Source of the DNA: Hyphomonadaceae bacterium UBA1001
GTDB lineage: Bacteria; Pseudomonadota; Alphaproteobacteria; Caulobacterales; Aquidulcibacteraceae
Length of the DNA stretch: 21,301 bases
Direction of reading: 5' to 3'
Assembly (NCBI GenBank): GCA_002291875.1
Contig: DBAV01000213.1
Coordinates: forward strand, 1-21,301
A model generated the notes under the pieces. The model had not been told where the DNA came from. It did no database searches and worked only from the letters and a program-made list of their open reading frames with translations. How positions within the stretch are numbered: position 1 is the first letter of the stretch; every line of letters begins with the position of its first letter. Shown piece after piece: positions 1 through 7,060 of this stretch. The translations under genes and the position numbers were made by a program.

Positions 1-11
1 AGCACGCTTGC

Positions 12-55
12 GGGATAGGTCCCGGCACTGCGCTGCGCTTCGGCCTGGATGACGG
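12..55 (-). repeat. Dispersed imperfect-palindrome repeat, copy 1
   Basis: Read on the minus strand this stretch runs GTCATCC, a GCGCAGCG core, then CCGGGACC-ATCC. The same order of blocks occurs at 10781-10830 and, inverted, at 10876-10915. It is an intergenic element with partly complementary ends (GGTCCCGG-like and CCTGGAT), lying downstream of the WD40 gene. Nothing else was recognised in bases 1-121. Confidence 0.6.
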
Positions 56-121
56 GCGGTTTTCATTCAACAGGTGGATGGCGGTTCCGGGTGCTCGCGG
101 GTTGCGGCGGCGCGTCAAAGG

Positions 122-1180
122 TCAGCCGCGAGGCATGAAGACCAGGCCGGCGCTGCCGTCCTCGCGGCCAAAGGCGAGGGTCCAGCCGTCGGGTGACCAG
201 GCCAGGGCGCTGATCGGGGCGGGGCCCTCGGGGTCGAGGTCGGCGGGTTTGGGGGCGCCCAGGCGGCCCAGCTGCAGCAGGCCGTCCTCGGTGCCGCCGG
301 CGACGATGTCCTCGGCGGGGTGGGCCGCCAGCACCGCGAACGGCGCGTTGGCGTTGCCGACCGTCTCGGCCCGCTTGCCCATCGGTCCGTCCTTGCTGAC
401 GAAGGGCCACATCGGGATGACGGGCGCCCCGCCGGTGGCCAGCCAGCGGCCATTGTGCAGCCAGCTGAACGCGCGCACCTTGCGGGCATAGCCGCCCATC
501 TGAAAGTCCATGCCATCGGCGACGCGCCAGCCATGCAGCGCGTTTTCCTGCATGCCCGTGACCACGAAGGCCCCGTCCGGGCTCCAGGTCACGGCGACAT
601 GATTGCCCTTCCATTTCAGCGTCTTGGGCGTCTGGCCGGCGATGGTGGGGATCAGCAGCGACACCCCGCCATAATGCGCCGCCGCCAGGCGCTTGCCGCG
701 CGGATCGAACGCCAGCGCCTCGACACTGGCGGGCAGGGCCAGGCGCACGCGCTCGCTCCCCGTGCCGTCCAGCGTCACGAGCGTCTTGCCGAACGCCGCG
801 CCGATCACTGCGCCATCGGGCGTGGCCGCCAGCGCGGTCGGCCATTTGCCGCGCGCCTCGAGCAGCACGCGCACCACCCCGTCGGGCGCCACGCGCACCA
901 CCCGCCCGTCATCGCCGGCGCTGATGACCGTGCCATCGGTCAGCCCGACCGCCGCCAGCACCGCCCCGTCATGGGCCTGGGCCACCGGGCCGGGCGTGCC
1001 GTCCGCCAGCACCAGCCGCACCGTCCCGTCGCCCAGCGCAAAGGCGAACCCGCCCGCCGCCGGCATGATCGCCACCACGAAGGCGCCGTCGAAATCCAGC
1101 CGCAGCCCGCTCTCGTCGACAAAGCTGCGCTGTGCGGCGCCGGCAGACGGGCCATCTGCGGCGATGCTCACGCCCGGCAT
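122..1180 (-). CDS. WD40-repeat beta-propeller protein
   Basis: A 352-residue protein made of degenerate WD40 blades, with recurring stretches such as WSPDGAFVVTG, LHNGRWLATGG and AWSPDGWTLAFG, each followed by a short strand. There is no signal peptide or membrane segment, so it is probably a cytoplasmic protein-binding scaffold. I chose the ATG at 1180 over an upstream possibility at 1246 because the upstream part lies inside the GTPase gene and is not propeller-like. With this start the gene overlaps the end of the GTPase gene by 13 nt, which implies translational coupling. From memory, COG0523 GTPase plus WD40 pairs recur in alphaproteobacteria, so a shared role in metal homeostasis is a reasonable inference; the partner of the propeller is unknown. 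Confidence 0.8.
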   Translation of the reverse strand: MPGVSIAADGPSAGAAQRSFVDESGLRLDFDGAFVVAIMPAAGGFAFALGDGTVRLVLADGTPGPVAQAHDGAVLAAVGLTDGTVISAGDDGRVVRVAPDGVVRVLLEARGKWPTALAATPDGAVIGAAFGKTLVTLDGTGSERVRLALPASVEALAFDPRGKRLAAAHYGGVSLLIPTIAGQTPKTLKWKGNHVAVTWSPDGAFVVTGMQENALHGWRVADGMDFQMGGYARKVRAFSWLHNGRWLATGGAPVIPMWPFVSKDGPMGKRAETVGNANAPFAVLAAHPAEDIVAGGTEDGLLQLGRLGAPKPADLDPEGPAPISALAWSPDGWTLAFGREDGSAGLVFMPRG

Positions 1181-2394
1181 CCCTCGAAGCCGGCCTTCAG
1201 CCCCTCGCGGTCCAGATTGCGCCCGATGAACACCGCACGGCTCCACCGCCGCTCGTCCGCGCGCCAGTCGCGCTGCCAGTCGGCGTCCAGGATCATGTGC
1301 ACGCCCTGGAACACCAGCCGCCGGTCGTTGCCGGCAATGGAGAGGATGCCCTTGTAGCGCAGCAGGTCCGGGCCCAGGCGCTGGGACACCTCGCCCAGCC
1401 AGTCCTGGACCTTGTTCTCGTCCAGCGGGGCGTCGAAGGCGAACGAGACGCTCTCGACCCCGTCCGAATGGCGCGACGGGTCCAGCCCGCCCGCGGCAGG
1501 GGCATGGTCCTGATGGTCGTGCGCGTGGTCATGGTGATCGTGGCCGTGGTGATCGTGGCCGTGGTGATCGTGGCCACAGTGCTCGTCATGCACATGGTCT
1601 GCCGTGCAGGCATGCCCGTCATGGTCGTGACCGTGGGAATGGCTGTGGGAATGGCCGTGGTCATGGTCGTGGTCCGGCGTGCCCGCCTTGCCCAGGAAGC
1701 GCGGGTCCACCTCGAGGATGCGCCCCAGGTCGAAGGCGCCGACATCCAGCACCTGGTCCAGCGCCACGCCGGCCCGCTCGGCCCGCACGATGCGCGCCAC
1801 CGGATTCATCCGCCGCAGCCGCGCCTCGATCCGCGCCAGGTCGGCGGGCGTCACGAGATCGGTCTTGTTCAGCACCAGGACGTCGGCAAAGGCGACCTGC
1901 TCGGCCGCTTCCCTGGCATCCAGCAGAGCAGCCTCGATGTGCTTGGCATCGACCATGGTGACGATGGCATCGAGGCGCGTGCGCTGGCGCACCTCGTCAT
2001 CGGCGTAGAAGGTCTGGGCGACGGGCGAGGGGTCGGCCAGCCCCGTCGTCTCGACGATGATCCCGTCGAACCCGCCCTTGCGCTTCATCAGGCCCGACAG
2101 GATGCGGATCAGGTCGCCCCGCACGGTGCAGCAGATGCACCCATTGTTCATTTCGAACACTTCCTCGTCGGCGTCGACCACCAGGTCGTTGTCGATGCCG
2201 ATCTCGCCGAACTCGTTGACGATCACGGCATAGCGCCGGCCATGGTCGCCGGTCAGGATGCGGTTCAAGAGGGTGGTCTTGCCGGCCCCCAGAAAGCCGG
2301 TCAGCACGGTGACAGGCGTGGTGAGCGCGGTGGTGGCGGCCTGTTGGGGAACCCCGGCGAGCGGGTCCGCGGCGGTGTCGGGCTGGATGGACAT
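1168..2394 (-). CDS. CobW/COG0523 GTPase with long His-rich metal-binding loop
   Basis: A 408-residue G3E-family GTPase, the class of zinc or cobalt metallochaperones that includes YeiR, ZigA and CobW. Walker A is GFLGAGKTT at residues 33-41; the metal-binding CxCC motif is C86-I-C88-C89; an ETTGLADP switch lies at 114-121; the guanine-specificity motif NKTD is at 175-178. Residues 240-296 are a low-complexity metal-binding insertion with 26 histidines, many aspartates and two cysteines (262, 272). The CobW C-terminal domain follows, from about residue 305 to the end. The ATG at 2394 is preceded by an AGAGG ribosome binding site. It leads a two-gene unit with the WD40 gene. Zinc delivery under starvation is the usual role of the family; the metal is not decided by sequence, and I saw no convincing Zur box in the 214-bp gap to the kinase gene. 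Confidence 0.92.
   Translation of the reverse strand: MSIQPDTAADPLAGVPQQAATTALTTPVTVLTGFLGAGKTTLLNRILTGDHGRRYAVIVNEFGEIGIDNDLVVDADEEVFEMNNGCICCTVRGDLIRILSGLMKRKGGFDGIIVETTGLADPSPVAQTFYADDEVRQRTRLDAIVTMVDAKHIEAALLDAREAAEQVAFADVLVLNKTDLVTPADLARIEARLRRMNPVARIVRAERAGVALDQVLDVGAFDLGRILEVDPRFLGKAGTPDHDHDHGHSHSHSHGHDHDGHACTADHVHDEHCGHDHHGHDHHGHDHHDHAHDHQDHAPAAGGLDPSRHSDGVESVSFAFDAPLDENKVQDWLGEVSQRLGPDLLRYKGILSIAGNDRRLVFQGVHMILDADWQRDWRADERRWSRAVFIGRNLDREGLKAGFEGCRA
1536..1575 (-). repeat. In-frame 15-bp tandem repeat coding for HDHHG units
   Basis: The unit GATCGTGGCCGTGGT (plus strand) is repeated at 1536 and 1551 and begins a third, diverging copy at 1566. It encodes repeated His-Asp-His-His-Gly in the GTPase histidine loop. 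The length is a multiple of three, so copy-number change alters histidine content without a frameshift. Confidence 0.85.
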
Positions 2395-2608
2395 GGGGCC
2401 TCTCGGGGCAAAGTGCGGCGGCAGAGGGACAAGGCGGTGCACATAGGCCCTCCGCGACCGGCCCGCCAGTGGCGGCGACGGCGCGCGGTGGCCCCGGTTC
2501 ACAACCGCGACAGACGCTGGACGTTGCGCGCCGCGCGTGCCAACGCGCTGGGTGCGCCCAGGGACCATGTCGGCGGGTTGGATGATGTCCGGGGGCGCGG
2601 GGGAAGAC

Positions 2609-5116
2609 ATGCCGGCCGATGCAGCCATCGGACGAGACCCATCGGCCGTGCGCCGCACGCACGGTGACGCCGCCAGCCGTGGGCAGCCCGCGGCCGACGG
2701 TGCCGTTGCGCCGGCTCCGGCGGGGGCTGATGCCGCGTCGCCGGGGGGCACCCCTGCGGACGGCGCGTCGGCCGATGCGGCGCGCGATACCCCCACCGGT
2801 GCCCCTCCCTCTGCCCCTCCCGGCGCCCCGTCGCAGGGCGATCGGGACAGGCCGGTCAAGGCGCTCCGCGGCAAGACGTCCGTACCCCGGCTGCTGCTGG
2901 CCTTCGGGGTTGCCCTGATCCTGCCAACGCTGATCGCGCTGGGCGTGCTGCTGGCCGGGGCGGCCGACGGCGAACAGCGCCGCATCGAACGCGAGGCCAG
3001 GCTGGCGGCCACCGCATCGGCCAATGATGTCGGTGCCAAGTTCAACGCCGCGCACACGCTGACCGACTTTCTGGCGGGCACGCTTGCCGCGCGCTCGCTG
3101 AGCGCCGAGCAGTTCCTGCCGCGCGCCGTCGAGGCCCGGCGCGAGACCGGCAATGACGTCATCCTGATTTCCCGGGCCGGCCGCGTGATCGTCGCCACCG
3201 GCATGCCGCTCGACCCGGTGGCGCTGGCCTCGGTGCTGGCCAATCGCGCAAACCGCGCCTTCACCGGGCTGGACGGCATCGACGCGGTGGGGGTGATGTC
3301 ACCGGTGATGCGCGAGGGCGAGCTGGTGGGCCATGTCGTTGCCCTGATCCCGGGCGCGGGCATCCGCACCGCCCTCTCGAACTCGATCGAGCAGGATTTC
3401 GTCGCTGCCGCCCTGGTCAGCGACCAGCGCCGGATCGTCATCCGCACCCGCGACCAGACGCGCTTTGCCGGCGCCACCATCAGCCGCGAACTGGCGCTGG
3501 CCCTGCCCGAACGCAGCGGCAACTGGCAGGGTGTCAGCCATGAAGGGGTGCCCATTGTCGGCGGCTTTGCCTTCGTGCCGGGCCTGGAATGGCTGGTGGC
3601 GGTGGGCATCGACCAGCGCGCCTATTTCCGCCCCCTGGAACGCGGTGCCATCCAGCTGGCGCTGACCGCGCTGGTGCTGCTGGCGCTGTCGCTGGCGGTG
3701 GGCTGGGTCGTCGCGCGGCGCATCCTGGTGCCGGTGCGCCAGCTGACCGAGGCTGCCGGGGCGATGGGCCGGGGCGAGGGCCATGGCGTGGGCCCGTTCG
3801 GCATTGCCGAGCTGGACACCGTCGCCGCCGCCCTCGAACGCTCGCACGCCGAGCTGGCCCGGCGCGACGCAGAACGCGACGCCGCCCAGGACCGCCTGCG
3901 CCAGAGCGAGGAGCGGCTGCGCCAGATGAATGCGGGGCTCGAGGCCGAGGTCGAACTGCGCTCGGCCGAGGCGGCGCGCGCCCTTCAGAAGCTGCACGAG
4001 GGCCAGCGCCTGGAAAGCATCGGCCAGCTGACCAGCGGGGTGGCGCACGACTTCAACAATCTGCTGTCGGCGGCGTCGAACGCGCTGTTCCTGCTGCGCA
4101 AGAACCATCTGCATGATCCCGAGGCGCTGCGCCTGGCCGACAATGCCATTGCGGCGACCGACCGGGGGCGGACGCTGACCCAGCGCCTGCTGACCTTTGC
4201 CCGCCAGCAGGACCTGGATGCGCGCGCCGTCGACCTAGGTCGGCTGGTGGCCGACCTCGAGCCGCTGCTGACGCCCAGCCTGGGGCCGACCTTCCGGCTC
4301 GAGCGCCAGCTCCGGCCCGACATCGTGCCCGCCTTGGTGGACGCGGGCCAGCTGGAGCTGGCGGTGCTGAACCTGGTGGTCAATGCACGCGACGCCATGC
4401 CCGAGGGCGGCACCATCACCATTGCGGTCGACGAGGCCGAGCCCGCACCCGGCGCCACCGACCTGGCGCCCGGTCGCTATGTGCGCCTGACCGTGCGCGA
4501 CCAGGGGCGCGGCATGGATGCGCAGACGCTGGCGCGGGCGCACGAACCGTTCTTTACCACCAAGGGCGTGGGCAAGGGCACGGGCCTGGGCCTGTCGATG
4601 GTGCACGGGCTGTGCGCCCAGTCGGGCGGGGCCATGCGCATCGCCAGCGCCGCCGGCCGTGGCACCACGGTCGAGCTGTGGCTGCCGCCCGCGCCCGACA
4701 GTGCACACCCGCTCGAGCCGGTGCGTCCCGCCCAGGTCGAACCCGCCACCCGCGCGCTGGACGTGCTGGCGGTCGATGACGATGCGCTGGTGATGATGGG
4801 CACCGAGGGCATGCTCGAGGATCTGGGCCACCGGGTCATCGTGGCGCGCTCGGCCGACGAGGCGCTGGCTGTGCTGGCGGCGGGGACCGCGGTGGATGTG
4901 GTGGTGACCGACCACTCCATGCCGGGCATGACCGGCGCGGCGCTGGCGCGGCACCTGCGCGAGACCCGCCCCGATCTGCCGGTGATCCTTGCGACCGGCT
5001 ATGCCGAAATCCCGGCGCTCGAGGGGCTGGAGGTGGCGCGCCTGGCCAAGCCGTTCAGTCAGGACGCGCTGGCGCGGGCCCTGGCGGCGGCGTGTTCGCG
5101 CGCCAGCAATCCATAG
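2609..5116 (+). CDS. Membrane hybrid histidine kinase with extracytoplasmic sensor and C-terminal receiver
   Basis: About 835 residues from the ATG at 2609, which has a GGGGGAAG ribosome binding site; in-frame starts at 2537 (GTG), 2567 and 2582 have poorer sites. Residues 1-85 are Pro/Ala/Gly-rich and probably disordered. Transmembrane helix 1 is near 95-117, an extracytoplasmic Cache-like sensor spans about 118-348, and helix 2 about 349-369. A HAMP linker and a charged coiled coil follow. The phosphoacceptor is His480 in GVAHDFNN, typical of hybrid kinases of this class. The ATPase domain shows an N box (NLVVNARDAMPEGG), DQGRGMD and the GKGTGLGLSMV lid. A receiver domain ends the protein, with Asp768 in VVVTDHSMPG and a conserved KPF. 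The stimulus is unknown. No partner regulator lies nearby, although flagellar genes follow. Its last 58 nt overlap the convergent acetyltransferase gene. Confidence 0.93.
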   Translation: MPADAAIGRDPSAVRRTHGDAASRGQPAADGAVAPAPAGADAASPGGTPADGASADAARDTPTGAPPSAPPGAPSQGDRDRPVKALRGKTSVPRLLLAFGVALILPTLIALGVLLAGAADGEQRRIEREARLAATASANDVGAKFNAAHTLTDFLAGTLAARSLSAEQFLPRAVEARRETGNDVILISRAGRVIVATGMPLDPVALASVLANRANRAFTGLDGIDAVGVMSPVMREGELVGHVVALIPGAGIRTALSNSIEQDFVAAALVSDQRRIVIRTRDQTRFAGATISRELALALPERSGNWQGVSHEGVPIVGGFAFVPGLEWLVAVGIDQRAYFRPLERGAIQLALTALVLLALSLAVGWVVARRILVPVRQLTEAAGAMGRGEGHGVGPFGIAELDTVAAALERSHAELARRDAERDAAQDRLRQSEERLRQMNAGLEAEVELRSAEAARALQKLHEGQRLESIGQLTSGVAHDFNNLLSAASNALFLLRKNHLHDPEALRLADNAIAATDRGRTLTQRLLTFARQQDLDARAVDLGRLVADLEPLLTPSLGPTFRLERQLRPDIVPALVDAGQLELAVLNLVVNARDAMPEGGTITIAVDEAEPAPGATDLAPGRYVRLTVRDQGRGMDAQTLARAHEPFFTTKGVGKGTGLGLSMVHGLCAQSGGAMRIASAAGRGTTVELWLPPAPDSAHPLEPVRPAQVEPATRALDVLAVDDDALVMMGTEGMLEDLGHRVIVARSADEALAVLAAGTAVDVVVTDHSMPGMTGAALARHLRETRPDLPVILATGYAEIPALEGLEVARLAKPFSQDALARALAAACSRASNP

Positions 5117-5613
5117 AGCAGCCCGTCGGTCCACGCGCCCTCGGTAAAGTGGCTCTCGCGCTGGCGGCCCTCGGCGACGAACCCCAGCGCAGGCAGCAGC
5201 GCCTGCTTGGCCGTGTCGATGGCATAGATCTCGGCCCACACCCGGTGCAGCGCCAGTTCGCCAAAGCCATAGTCCAGCAGCACGCGCCCGGCGTCCGGCG
5301 CCAGCCGCTGATCGACATAGAGGTCGTCCGCGCCCAGATAGATCGAAAAGTCGGCGTTGCGGTTCACCCAGTCGATCCACACCAGGCCGCACGCACCGAT
5401 CAGGCGGCCGGTGTCCAGCTCTTCGATGGCGAACATGCGCGATCGCTGGGCGCCCAGCACCTCGGCCTCGTACCAGCGCTCCTGCATTTCGGGGCTGATC
5501 TCGCGGTGCTCGCGGAAAAAGCGGCGCAGGGACGGGCGGTTGCGCCAGCCGCGCAGCGTCTCGAGGTCTGCCCGCGCAATCGCGCGCAGCCCGGTGTGCG
5601 TGCCGCGCAGCAC
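5059..5613 (-). CDS. GNAT-family N-acetyltransferase next to flagellin
   Basis: A 184-residue single-domain GNAT protein of the RimJ/RimL/PseH type. Visible family features are an N-terminal LETLRGWRN segment, ISPEMQERWYE, the core strand LIGACGLVWIDWVNRNADFSIYLG and a C-terminal LHRVWAEIYAIDTAKQALLPALGFVAEG block; the acetyl-CoA loop is degenerate. The start is a GTG at 5613, only 10 nt after the flagellin A stop codon, so the two are probably co-transcribed. That position suggests acetylation of a flagellin, or of a nonulosonic sugar used to glycosylate flagellin, as PseH/FlmH proteins do; this is inference from context. Ribosomal or small-molecule acetylation remains possible. The 3' end overlaps the convergent kinase gene by 58 nt. 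Confidence 0.85.
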   Translation of the reverse strand: MLRGTHTGLRAIARADLETLRGWRNRPSLRRFFREHREISPEMQERWYEAEVLGAQRSRMFAIEELDTGRLIGACGLVWIDWVNRNADFSIYLGADDLYVDQRLAPDAGRVLLDYGFGELALHRVWAEIYAIDTAKQALLPALGFVAEGRQRESHFTEGAWTDGLLYGLLAREHAAARARASAS

Positions 5614-5623
5614 CGCCGTGCCG

Positions 5624-6457
5624 TCAGCCGCGGAACAGCGAGAGCAGGGCCTGGGGCGCCGCGTTGGCGATCGACAGCGCCTGGCTGCCCAGCTGCTGCT
5701 TGACCTGCAGGGCCTGAAGGTTCGCGCTCTCGCGCGCCAGGTCCGCGTCCACCAGATTGCCGATGCCGCCGGTCAGCGTGTCCGACAGCTTGACCACGAA
5801 GGTCTGGTGCGCCTCGAGCATCTTGGACGACGAACCGAACCGCGCCAGCGCGGCGTTCACATTGGTGATCGAGGCCTGGAGCGCCGTCAGCGCCGCCTGG
5901 GCATTGGTCACCGAGTTGATGTTCTGGGTCGTCGAGAGCGTGATGATCGAGCCCGAGAAGTTCATGTTCTCGACGTTCAGCGTCAGCCGGTTGACGCCCT
6001 CGGCATCGGCCAGGAACTGGATGCCGGCCGCCAGCGAGCCGTTGATCAGGTTCGCCCCGTCGAAATTGGCGTTGTTGATGATCGAGTTGATCTGACGGCG
6101 CAGCGCGGCGAAGTCTTCGTTGTAGGCCGCGCGCGAGGCCGCATCCAGCGACGGGTCCAGCGCCGCCGTCACCTTGTTGCGCATTTCGACCAGAAGGTTC
6201 GAGATCGACTCGCCCGCTGCCAGCGCCACGTCGGCAATCGAGCGGGCCCGGTCGAGCGAGGTCTTGACCGCCGCATACGCGCCGATGTCGGCCCGCATGT
6301 TCTGGGCGACCGCGAACACCGCCGCATTGTCCTTGGCGCCTCCCACCGACAGGCCGGTCGAGACCCGGTTCTGGGACTCCACCAGGTCGCGGTTGGTGGC
6401 GTTCAGGTTCTGCAGCGCGACCAGGGCGCTCATATTGGTCTGGACGCTCGTCGTCAT
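5624..6457 (-). CDS. Flagellin A
   Basis: A 277-residue flagellin. The N-terminal D0/D1 coil has the usual TNMSALVALQNLNATNRDL and RVSTGLSVGGAKDNAA motifs, and the C-terminal coil ends in GNLVDADLARESANLQALQVKQQLGSQALSIAN. The variable centre is short, so only the D0/D1 core plus a small insertion is present, as in Caulobacter flagellins of similar size. The ATG at 6457 is preceded by GGAG at a normal distance. It polymerises into the filament after export by the flagellar type III apparatus; no signal peptide is present or expected. It is about one-third to one-half identical by eye to flagellin B and ends with an extra glycine after the FR tail. The acetyltransferase follows after 10 nt. 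Confidence 0.96.
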   Translation of the reverse strand: MTTSVQTNMSALVALQNLNATNRDLVESQNRVSTGLSVGGAKDNAAVFAVAQNMRADIGAYAAVKTSLDRARSIADVALAAGESISNLLVEMRNKVTAALDPSLDAASRAAYNEDFAALRRQINSIINNANFDGANLINGSLAAGIQFLADAEGVNRLTLNVENMNFSGSIITLSTTQNINSVTNAQAALTALQASITNVNAALARFGSSSKMLEAHQTFVVKLSDTLTGGIGNLVDADLARESANLQALQVKQQLGSQALSIANAAPQALLSLFRG

Positions 6458-6506
6458 CGTCGTCTCCGGTCGTGGCGGACGGCGACAGGCGCCATCACAC
6501 CGACTC

Positions 6507-6537
6507 GACGATGTTTATCGTCCGTTATCCTTAACGG
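6507..6537 (-). promoter_or_regulatory. Two adjoining perfect palindromes in the flagellin A leader
   Basis: Bases 6507-6522 are GACGAT-GTTT-ATCGTC and 6522-6537 are CCGTTA-TCCT-TAACGG, both with perfect 6-bp arms and 4-nt spacers, sharing one base. On the coding strand the first is a hairpin with an AAAC loop about 50-65 nt before the ATG; its left half also reads GACGATAA, similar to a sigma-28 -10 element, but no good -35 is in place. A GACTC (CcrM-type GANTC) site overlaps at 6502-6506. Operator, RNA hairpin or both are possible. Confidence 0.55.
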
Positions 6538-6591
6538 ATCGTATGCGCGAAAAAGGGGTCGGGGCGCGCGACCGGGGGTCGGCGCCCTTCA

Positions 6592-6620
6592 GGAAAAAGC
6601 CTTGCGCGGCCTGGCTTTTC
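6592..6620 (-). terminator. Probable intrinsic terminator of the flaG-like gene
   Basis: On the minus strand, GAAAAGCC (6613-6620) can pair with GGCTTTTTC (6593-6601) around an 11-nt loop, giving a stem that ends in a T tract. It overlaps the stop codon of the FlaG-like gene. A competing hairpin GGCCTG-AAAAGC-CAGGCC is nested at 6608-6625. This would separate flaG from flagellin A and implies flagellin A has its own promoter. Confidence 0.5.
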
Positions 6621-6969
6621 AGGCCGTGCGGTCGACCATCTGCCCGGTCGCGTCCTGGGCGTCCTTGCGCACCAGCCACGAATCGCGCGGCCACTGGAAC
6701 ATCAGCGCGCCGCTCTCGGCGTCGATGTGCCGCTGGACGAACACGCCGGACTGAGCGTCCTTCTCGATCACCAGACGGGTGGCCGACGCGATTGCCGACT
6801 GGGCGGCCGTGACGCGCTGGACCGTGCGGTCCGCGGTCCGTTCGACCCCGCCGGCGGCATTGGCCAGGATGGCGGTCGAGCCCGAGGCCGGCACCGGTTC
6901 GCGGGCGGGCGCGGGAATGGAAGGGGTGAGCTGGACGACGCCGATGGCGCCTGCACCTGATGCGATCAT
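6619..6969 (-). CDS. FlaG-like flagellar protein
   Basis: A 116-residue protein between the two flagellin genes and in the same direction. The N-terminal half is Pro/Ala-rich and unstructured; the C-terminal half carries LVIEKDAQSGVFVQRHIDAE then SGALMFQWP, which fits the FlaG domain pattern (a strand, an acidic turn, then Ile-Asp-x-x-Thr/Ser-Gly-x-x-x-x-Gln-x-Pro). FlaG proteins influence filament length or assembly in several bacteria. The call rests on this short motif plus position, so it is moderate. The ATG at 6969 has only a weak ribosome binding site (GGA), so coupling to upstream flagellin B transcription or a low expression level is likely. A terminator-like structure overlaps its stop codon. 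Confidence 0.62.
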   Translation of the reverse strand: MIASGAGAIGVVQLTPSIPAPAREPVPASGSTAILANAAGGVERTADRTVQRVTAAQSAIASATRLVIEKDAQSGVFVQRHIDAESGALMFQWPRDSWLVRKDAQDATGQMVDRTA

Positions 6970-7024
6970 GGGGTGATCCGACGGTCTTGCGTCCGCCGGC
7001 TCCTCTCATCGTAGGGGCGGGGGT

Positions 7025-7051
7025 GGAGGCGAGGGCAGGGCCCCCGCCTCC
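7025..7051 (-). terminator. GC-rich stem-loop after flagellin B
   Basis: On the minus strand GGAGGCG and CGCCTCC form a 7-bp outer stem with an inner GGG/CCC pairing, 10 nt past the flagellin B stop codon. There is no T run after it. It could be an mRNA 3'-end stabiliser or a partial terminator that makes flagellin B far more abundant than the FlaG-like protein. Confidence 0.5.
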
Positions 7052-7060
7052 GGACCGTCC

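Noticed and set aside
2395..2608. Zur operator between the GTPase and kinase genes.
   Set aside because: I saw no AT-rich palindrome of the kind used by alphaproteobacterial Zur; the region is uniformly GC-rich.
6513..6537. Sigma-28 promoter for flagellin A (GACGATAA on the minus strand).
   Set aside because: The -10 element is close, but at the proper distance the -35 is CGAT rather than TAAA, and the sequence is better explained by the palindrome.
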